NCBI RefSeq assembly: GCF_010119205.1
Contig: NZ_WRXM01000003.1
Span: 62,001 to 126,000, forward strand
DNA length: 64,000 nucleotides
Direction: 5' to 3'
Source of the DNA: Haloarcula limicola
GTDB taxonomy: Archaea > Halobacteriota > Halobacteria > Halobacteriales > Haloarculaceae
Every line of letters starts with the position of its first letter. The stretch's first letter is position 1. The notes under the pieces were generated by a model that was given only the letters and a program-made list of their open reading frames with translations, did not search any database and was not told the origin of the DNA. The translations under genes were made by a program, and so were the position numbers. Shown here piece after piece: positions 58,802 through 64,000 of the stretch.

Positions 58802-60178
58802 CTACTCCCGAAGCGACGGCGCGGCGAACTGCCCGTCGTCGAACTCGATTGGGCTCGGCTCCTCGACGACCCGGAGGTCGTCGCGATCGCGCGCGGCCTC
58901 GATCAGTCCGGGCGAGGCGTAGAGGCGGTGGAGATGCATCGTGTCGGCCGCGCGGAGGACCCGGACGGTGTCGGTGTCGACGACGCCGATGGTCGACAGC
59001 GCGGCGACGAGACCGGCGCGGTCGGTCTCGACCACCGGCGGGAGCTTCACGCCGCGGATCGTGCTGGCGGTGAGCGCGTTGATGAGCGTCGTCGGCGCGT
59101 CCAGTTCCGCGACGATGTCCTCGTGGATCACGTCCGCCGAGCCGACGCCCATCGCGTTGCCGTGGGTCTTCTCGGTAAGCCCGCGGGTGTAGATGCGCTT
59201 GATGTCCGGTTTCTCGGGCGCGGGCTCGTTGATGGAGAACGGGCGGCGACCGATGACGTTGGTATCGATGCCCTGCCCGCTGATCTCCTTGCCCTGCCGG
59301 TCGAAGACGACGAGGTCGAGCTCCTCGAACGGGAGCTTCGGCATCAGGTCGTAGGCCGTCTCCAGCAGTTCCTCCTCGCGGTCGAGGAACCCGCTCGGCG
59401 GAACGCCCTCGACCAGCGTCGTCTCGTCGTGCTGGTCCTCGACGATGGCGACGCCGCCGACGATGGGCAGTTCGTCGAGCAACTGGTCGGTGATCTCCGG
59501 AATCATCCGCCTGAACGACCAGTCGACCGCCCACTTGTGCGCGATCTGCGCGCCGCGTTGCTTGCCCATGCCGATGACGAGCATCTTCGAGAGCCCGCTC
59601 TCGACGGAGCCGTCGAAGTCCGTGTGCGGTTTGACGCGGTTGATGGGGATGATGGCGTCCGCCGCGACGGCGTTGGCGTCGGCGACGACGGGAACGTCGC
59701 GGTCCGGCGTCCGCCCGACCTCGACGACGTCCATGCTGGAGCGGATCTCACAGCCGATGGCCGACTCGGTCACGCCGAGTTCGTTCAGCATCTCCCGCTG
59801 GCCCTCGCCGGTGGCCCCGCCGTGGCTCCCCATCGCCGGGAAGACGAACGGCTCGTAGCCGGCGTCGGCGAGCGCGTCCACGACTCCCGTGACGACGGTC
59901 GCGAGGTTCGCGATTCCGCGGCTACCGACGCCCAGCGCGATTTCGCCGCCGTCGGGAACGCCGTCGAGGGACAGCGACTCGACGGCCAAAGCCGCGTGGG
60001 CCGCGACTTCGTCGGGCGCTATCGGGTCGGTCTCCCAGACCTGTTCGATCACTCCGAGTTCGGGAAGCGGCGGGTCGTCGCAGGCCTCGACGATGGTCTC
60101 CTCCGGAACGGAGAGCGCGTTCGCTGCTATCGCTTGCTCGTTCGCGTCCATACTCTTCGTATCAGTCTGTCCGCTCAT
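58802..60178 (-). CDS. LarA-like (lactate racemase N-domain, DUF2088) protein
   Basis: A 458-residue protein of the LarA/DUF2088 group. Motifs are IALGVGSRGIANLATVVTGV, FPAMGSHGGATGEGQREMLN (the conserved GSHG), IIPINRVKPHTDFDGSVESG and KMLVIGMGKQRGAQ. LarA homologues use a nickel-pincer cofactor to epimerise 2-hydroxy acids, including aldonates; no cofactor-synthesis genes are in the window. Adjacent to the glycerate kinase gene, with an 11-base gap and the same strand. It may epimerise an aldonate or lactate in this catabolic setting. The ATG at 60178 is used over an upstream in-frame start. Confidence 0.78.
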   Translation of the reverse strand: MSGQTDTKSMDANEQAIAANALSVPEETIVEACDDPPLPELGVIEQVWETDPIAPDEVAAHAALAVESLSLDGVPDGGEIALGVGSRGIANLATVVTGVVDALADAGYEPFVFPAMGSHGGATGEGQREMLNELGVTESAIGCEIRSSMDVVEVGRTPDRDVPVVADANAVAADAIIPINRVKPHTDFDGSVESGLSKMLVIGMGKQRGAQIAHKWAVDWSFRRMIPEITDQLLDELPIVGGVAIVEDQHDETTLVEGVPPSGFLDREEELLETAYDLMPKLPFEELDLVVFDRQGKEISGQGIDTNVIGRRPFSINEPAPEKPDIKRIYTRGLTEKTHGNAMGVGSADVIHEDIVAELDAPTTLINALTASTIRGVKLPPVVETDRAGLVAALSTIGVVDTDTVRVLRAADTMHLHRLYASPGLIEAARDRDDLRVVEEPSPIEFDDGQFAAPSLRE

Positions 60179-60189
60179 AAGCGTGCCCC

Positions 60190-61524
60190 TCACTCGTCGA
60201 CGTCGGGAACGACCAGGACGACCACGTCGTTGACGTTCGTCCCGGTCGGCCCGGTCTCGATGGTCGCCCCGGCCGCCGAGAGGTACGACCCCGCGTCGTT
60301 CGCGAGGAGCGCCTCTCGGGCCCGTTCGCGCTCACTCACAGTCGTCACGTCGGCGATGGCACCGGCCACGTCGGAACTCCCGTCCTCGCCGTCCGTGTCG
60401 ACGGCGGCGACGACCGCGCTCCCCCCGTGTTCGAGCGCGCCGGAGAGGACGAGTTCCTGATTGGGGCCGCCCCGCCCGCCGTCCCCGGTGACCGTGACCG
60501 TCGTCTCGCCGCCAGCGAGGAGGACGGCCGGCGGATCGACCGGCGTCCCCGTCGCCGCGGCCTCCTCGGCAACGGCGACGAGCGGCTTCGCCACCTCGCG
60601 GGCTTCCCCTCGCAGGCGCGAGGTCAGGACGAGCGGCTCGTAGCCGCGCTCCCGGGCCACCGCGGCGGCGGCGTCGAGCGCCGTCGCGTTGTCGCCGACG
60701 AGGTGGTTCGTGACGCGGTCGAAGACCGGGTCGCCTGGGGACGGCGTCTCCGATAGCTCCCCGGCGTCGCCGGCTTCGAGGTGTTCCCGAACGGCCGCCG
60801 GCGGGTCGATGCCGTGACGGTCGAGCACCGCGAGGGCGTCTCCGTAGGTCGTCTCGTCGGGGACCGACGGCCCGCTTCCGATCGTCGAGAGATCGTTGCC
60901 GACCACGTCGCTCAGGAGCAGGCCGGCGACGGTCGCGGGGGCCGCTCGCCGCGCGAGCTGTCCGCCCTTCACCGCCGAGAGGTGCTTGCGGACGGCGTTG
61001 ATCTCGTCGATGGGGACGCCGCCGTCGAGCAGGCGGTCCGTCGTCGTCTGTAGATCTTCGAGCGTCAGGTCCCCGGCCGGCGCGGACAGGAGCGCGCTCG
61101 CGCCGCCGGTGAGCGCGAACAGGACGAGCGTCTCCTCGTCGGCCTCGTCCACGATATCGAGCATCGCGGCCGTCGCTTCGACGTTTCGTGCGGATGGAAG
61201 TGGGTGGTCACCGACCGCGCTCTCGACGGTCGCGGTGTCCACCGGTTGCTTGACGACGACCTGTCCGCCGCTGAGGGACTCGCCGAGGACGGATTCGAGC
61301 GCGCGGGTCACGCCGCCCGTCGCTTTCCCGCCGCCAACGAGGACGACCTCGGTGTACTCGCCGAGGTCGTACGTCGTCTCCCCGATCGTGAGCGTCTGGC
61401 CAGATAGGTCGACGGCCGCGCGCGTGGCCGTCTCCGGCGCGGCGGCGTCGATGGCGGCCTCGATACAGTCGAGCGCGACCTCGTGGTCGGGGCTGACCGC
61501 GAGCGCGCTTCGGTTGTGAATCAT
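60190..61524 (-). CDS. MOFRL-type glycerate 2-kinase
   Basis: A 444-residue glycerate kinase of the GckA/TtuD (MOFRL) family, phosphorylating D-glycerate to 2-phosphoglycerate. Patterns are VVLVGGGKATGGVTRALESV, LFALTGGASALLSAPAGDLT, INAVRKHLSAVKGGQLARRA, SDVVGNDLSTIGSGPSVPD and in the MOFRL domain VLLAGGETTVTVTGDGGRGG-PNQE. The family length matches. In semi- or non-phosphorylative sugar acid breakdown, glycerate comes from glyceraldehyde or tartronate semialdehyde. It precedes the LarA-like gene by 11 bases, so they form an operon. Confidence 0.88.
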   Translation of the reverse strand: MIHNRSALAVSPDHEVALDCIEAAIDAAAPETATRAAVDLSGQTLTIGETTYDLGEYTEVVLVGGGKATGGVTRALESVLGESLSGGQVVVKQPVDTATVESAVGDHPLPSARNVEATAAMLDIVDEADEETLVLFALTGGASALLSAPAGDLTLEDLQTTTDRLLDGGVPIDEINAVRKHLSAVKGGQLARRAAPATVAGLLLSDVVGNDLSTIGSGPSVPDETTYGDALAVLDRHGIDPPAAVREHLEAGDAGELSETPSPGDPVFDRVTNHLVGDNATALDAAAAVARERGYEPLVLTSRLRGEAREVAKPLVAVAEEAAATGTPVDPPAVLLAGGETTVTVTGDGGRGGPNQELVLSGALEHGGSAVVAAVDTDGEDGSSDVAGAIADVTTVSERERAREALLANDAGSYLSAAGATIETGPTGTNVNDVVVLVVPDVDE

Positions 61525-61572
61525 ACGCTCACTTCCGAGCCGATCGGTAAAAATCTGCCTCAGCGGCTCGCG

Positions 61573-61610
61573 TCTCGCGGTCGTTCGTCGTCTCGCGGTC
61601 TCTCGCGGTC
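61573..61610. repeat. Three copies of TCTCGCGGTC
   Basis: The 10-base unit occurs at 61573-61582, 61591-61600 and 61601-61610, in the spacer between the glycerate kinase and GH105 genes. It is a short GC-rich tandem-type repeat of unknown meaning. Confidence 0.5.
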
Positions 61611-61628
61611 CCGTGGCCGCTCGCGCGG

Positions 61629-62699
61629 TCAGCGAACGCTGTCGGCCGCCATGAGGTACCAGCCCTGCCCGTACGGCGTCACCGTCAGCGGCGCTTCGGG
61701 TCCGCCCGGCGGGCCGGCCACGCGGCCGACTTCGCCGTCGTCGTCGACGACGCGCGTCACCGCGTCGAGCGCGTCGGCCGCCGCGTCACCGTACTGCGCC
61801 TCGTCGAGCAGTCCGAGTTCGATGCCGCGGTCGAACGCGTAGGCGAACATCAGCGTGCCGGAGGATTCCAGCGGCGTGTTCGGGTCGTCGACGAGGTTGT
61901 GCCAGAAGCCGCTGCCGTCCTGCAGCGGGAGCAGCGACTCGCAGTGGTCTCGGAACTGCTCGACCAGCGCGTCGCGCTGGTCGTGGTCCGCGGGCAGTCG
62001 GTCGAGAATCTCGACGGCCGCTGTGGCGGCCCAGCCGTTTCCTCGCGCCCAGAACGTCCCCTGTGGATAGTGGTCGGGCTCCTCGACCCAGATGTGGCGG
62101 AACAGCCCGGTTCGCGGGTCGCGGAGATGTTCGGCGTGGACCTGATACTGCTCGACGGCCTCGTCGTGTGCCGTCGGTTCCTCGGCCGCCTCGGCGAACC
62201 TGCTGAAAAACGGACACATCATGTACACCGAGTCGATCCACAGCGATTTGATGCCGGCCACCTCCGGGTCGTGGTGGGGGATGCCGCCGGTCTTCGTCCG
62301 GTCGACGGACATGAGCCACTCGTACTCGTTCCTCGCCGCGTCGAGATACTCCTCGTCTCCCGTCCGCTCGTAGAAGTCGAGCACGCCGTGGCCGATCGCG
62401 GTCGTGTTGTTCGCGTTCATGCATTTCTTCACCGTCAGCTCCCAGCTGGCCTCGTACTCCCGGCCGTGGCTGAACACCTCGATGGGATAGCTCGGCCCGT
62501 ATCCCAGCTGTCCGTCGTCGTCCTGCGTCGCGACGGCCCTGTCGACGAGTTCTCTGGCGGTCTGTACGGACTCTTCGCTCCCCTCGGCCAACAGTCCGTT
62601 GATCGCGACGCCGGTGATCCACGACTGTCCGTCGAGGTCGAGGGTCCGTAGATGCGACGCTGCACGTGCCGCTGGGGGTGTAGAATTCTCTGACGCCAT
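61629..62699 (-). CDS. GH105 unsaturated rhamnogalacturonyl (uronyl) hydrolase
   Basis: A 356-residue (alpha/alpha)6-barrel enzyme of family GH105 (YteR/YesR type). It releases unsaturated uronic acid from oligosaccharides made by lyases. Motifs are SWITGVAINGLLAEG, YPIEVFSHGREYEASWELTV, WIDSVYMMCPFF (catalytic Asp156, aligned to Asp143 of YteR), FRHIWVEEPDHYPQGTFWAR and GNGWAATAAVEILDRLPAD. There is no signal peptide, so it is cytoplasmic and acts after import. With GH28 and the rhamnose pathway it supports a rhamnogalacturonan or ulvan substrate. It is the last gene of the island. Confidence 0.88.
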   Translation of the reverse strand: MASENSTPPAARAASHLRTLDLDGQSWITGVAINGLLAEGSEESVQTARELVDRAVATQDDDGQLGYGPSYPIEVFSHGREYEASWELTVKKCMNANNTTAIGHGVLDFYERTGDEEYLDAARNEYEWLMSVDRTKTGGIPHHDPEVAGIKSLWIDSVYMMCPFFSRFAEAAEEPTAHDEAVEQYQVHAEHLRDPRTGLFRHIWVEEPDHYPQGTFWARGNGWAATAAVEILDRLPADHDQRDALVEQFRDHCESLLPLQDGSGFWHNLVDDPNTPLESSGTLMFAYAFDRGIELGLLDEAQYGDAAADALDAVTRVVDDDGEVGRVAGPPGGPEAPLTVTPYGQGWYLMAADSVR

Positions 62700-63986
62700 C
62701 TATCTGGCACCTCAGCCCGTACCGTTAAAAAAGTAGCTGTCCGACGGGACGCGCCTTTCAGCCAGTTAGCGGAGCGGGAGAGTCGAGACGCTTCTACTAC
62801 CAAGATTCCCTATTCTAACTATAGAATCGTAGATTGTAAAGACAAATATATAATTTTGGTTATATATAATCAGATAGATACAGGATATTCTCCATTAGAT
62901 ATCTTTTTCTCACCAATTTAGAGAAGACGGTGCCATACTGAGCACAGATAATGCTACAATTTGGATATCACTTCGAACGGAGACGGAGGCTCCGGGGTCG
63001 GTGCGTGCTGGCAGAAGTCGAACGAACCGGAGCAGTCTCGCGGCGACGTTCGGAGCCCGCCTCACTGAAACCGTTCGATAGTGTGACTGTAGCTACCGCG
63101 GAGCGCAGTTCAGACGGAACCAGCGTCGCTGGCCGTACTCGTAGTTCATGAAGAGATAGAGCCGTACACGAAGGGAGGCCCATGGGAGCCGATACTCCCA
63201 GTGAGGGCACCGTCGCCCGGCTCTCGCGGGCGACGAACGGTCGACGCTACATGCAGGGACCGTGCCTGCACCCTGTCATTCGTTGTCACTCGATAAATGC
63301 TTTCTGGTGAGACGGTCACGGACCGGCGAGCAGCTATCGGGCCCGCCGACCCCTCGTCGTCGGGTTTCGTCGCAGGCATATACTGATGCGGGTCCGGACA
63401 CCGGGAGTCTATAGTAACGGCCAATAGAGTTTTGAGACCCTCTCGTCTATCCGTGGATGCACGTGTTCGAACGTGCATTCGGAGCCGTCGAGAACACGCG
63501 TTCGGTAGTGGGATGCTGTCTGATCCCAACAAGGTGAGACAGCGTGGCTCTCTCGTACGAAGGGAGGTGGTCGTGCCACTCCACCGTCGCAGTTCTGATA
63601 TCGCGGGAGGAAGTCGCTCTCCTCTCGCCTTCGAACGCCCGTGATCGCGATGTAGGTCGGCCGCGATCGGCGTCGCGTGACCGGTGTCGTTACAGGAACG
63701 GGGTAGTCTACCGAAAACGTCCCGAGACGTTCGACTCGATAATCCGTCGAGGCTGTCCTCAGCACGGTCGCTTGCGAAGCACCATCGGTCGATACGGCTC
63801 GCGGGTTACCGCGACGTTTCGGTCGGAACGGGTGGTAAGCGGCGACTAGTCGGTCCGAATCCGGGTCGTTATCGCATTTCAGACGCCGTGACGACTCACT
63901 GTTACAACTGAACCGTCGCACGCGTCACAACTGTTTCGCGTTTGTATTGCGTTTCTAACTATTTATGCCGAGGCTGCGTCTCGACT
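62700..63986. other. AT-rich and gene-free region at the right border of the island
   Basis: No gene is supported in about 1.3 kb. From 62800 to 62960 the DNA is strongly AT-rich (for example AAATATATAATTTTGGT, 62842-62858). From 62970 on it is GC-richer with several short overlapping open frames on both strands, none with acidic haloarchaeal composition. It may be decayed sequence. A TATA-like CTATTTATG (63958-63966) marks the next gene. Confidence 0.45.
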
Positions 63987-64000
63987 ATGTTCCGCTGTCA
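63987..64000 (+). CDS. Possible start of a further gene
   Basis: An ATG at 63987 (ATG TTC CGC TGT) lies 20-28 bases after the TATA-like CTATTTATG (63958-63966), a layout typical of leaderless haloarchaeal genes. Only four codons are inside the window, so the product cannot be named. Confidence 0.3.

Noticed and set aside
63409-63921. 170-codon minus-strand frame near the right end
   Set aside because: The composition is basic with scattered cysteines and no domain; overlapping frames on the other strand are equally long, as expected for non-coding GC-rich DNA.
1-64000. CRISPR arrays, rRNA, tRNA, insertion sequences
   Set aside because: No regularly spaced repeats, no rRNA or tRNA stems and no transposase-like protein were recognised on either strand by eye.

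Overview
The window is chromosome- or megaplasmid-type DNA from a halophilic archaeon (class Halobacteria). The evidence is uniformly GC-rich coding sequence with strongly acidic proteins, a haloarchaeal gas vesicle cluster, bacterio-opsin-activator type (HTH_10) regulators, Tat-type secreted lipoproteins, F420-type luciferase-like oxidoreductases, TATA boxes about 25-30 bases ahead of start codons (leaderless transcripts), and AT-rich intergenic spacers. I see no rRNA, tRNA, CRISPR array or intact transposase.

Layout. (1) 0-9 kb: general chromosomal genes. These are the end of a cobalamin methyltransferase (cbiE), a truncated hemoglobin with a cysteine-rich HTH_10 regulator, a glycerophosphodiesterase, a luciferase-like monooxygenase, a small secreted peptide, a CbiX-like protein, a ring-cleaving dioxygenase and a two-HMA heavy-metal P-type ATPase. 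(2) 9-17 kb: envelope and stress-type membrane proteins, including two paralogous four-helix membrane proteins, a propeller protein, an AI-2E-type exporter and two paralogous HTH_10 regulators. (3) 17.7-22.8 kb: a compact gas vesicle cluster, gvpA-gvpO on the minus strand diverging from gvpF-G-x-J-K-L-M on the plus strand. It holds all eight gvp genes known to be needed for haloarchaeal vesicles, but gvpC, gvpN, gvpD, gvpE and a recognisable gvpH are absent here. (4) 22.9-32.8 kb: mixed small and housekeeping genes (zinc-binding proteins, BrkB, AIM24, a methyltransferase, a Tat lipoprotein, a TRAM protein). (5) 33-62.7 kb: a sugar-catabolic island bordered by AT-rich non-coding DNA.

The island is the main find. 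Its first half (33.2-43.4 kb) encodes what looks like a complete non-phosphorylative L-rhamnose route: mutarotase (RhaM), SDR dehydrogenase, amidohydrolase-type lactonase, rhamnonate dehydratase, MDR dehydrogenase and a fumarylacetoacetase-family diketo hydrolase. These would give pyruvate plus L-lactate. An adjacent LutC and a fused LutB-LutA protein would return lactate to pyruvate. An IclR regulator and an unexplained luciferase-like oxidoreductase sit in the same cluster.

The second half (44.7-62.7 kb) supplies the sugar. It has a second IclR regulator, a GH28 enzyme, two Tat-exported beta-helix proteins (one with a concanavalin-like and one with a ricin-type C-terminal domain), a complete ABC sugar importer, an aldo/keto reductase, a Gfo/Idh/MocA oxidoreductase, a LarA-like protein with a MOFRL glycerate kinase, and a GH105 unsaturated uronyl hydrolase. 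Together they suggest use of a rhamnose- and uronate-containing polysaccharide such as rhamnogalacturonan I or ulvan. A 15-bp palindrome (TCCGGTAATACCGGA and variants) lies about 70 bp ahead of both the SDR gene and the GH28 gene, with weaker copies ahead of the importer and the Gfo/Idh gene. It is a candidate operator uniting the island. Names rest on reading sequence motifs; no database search was run.
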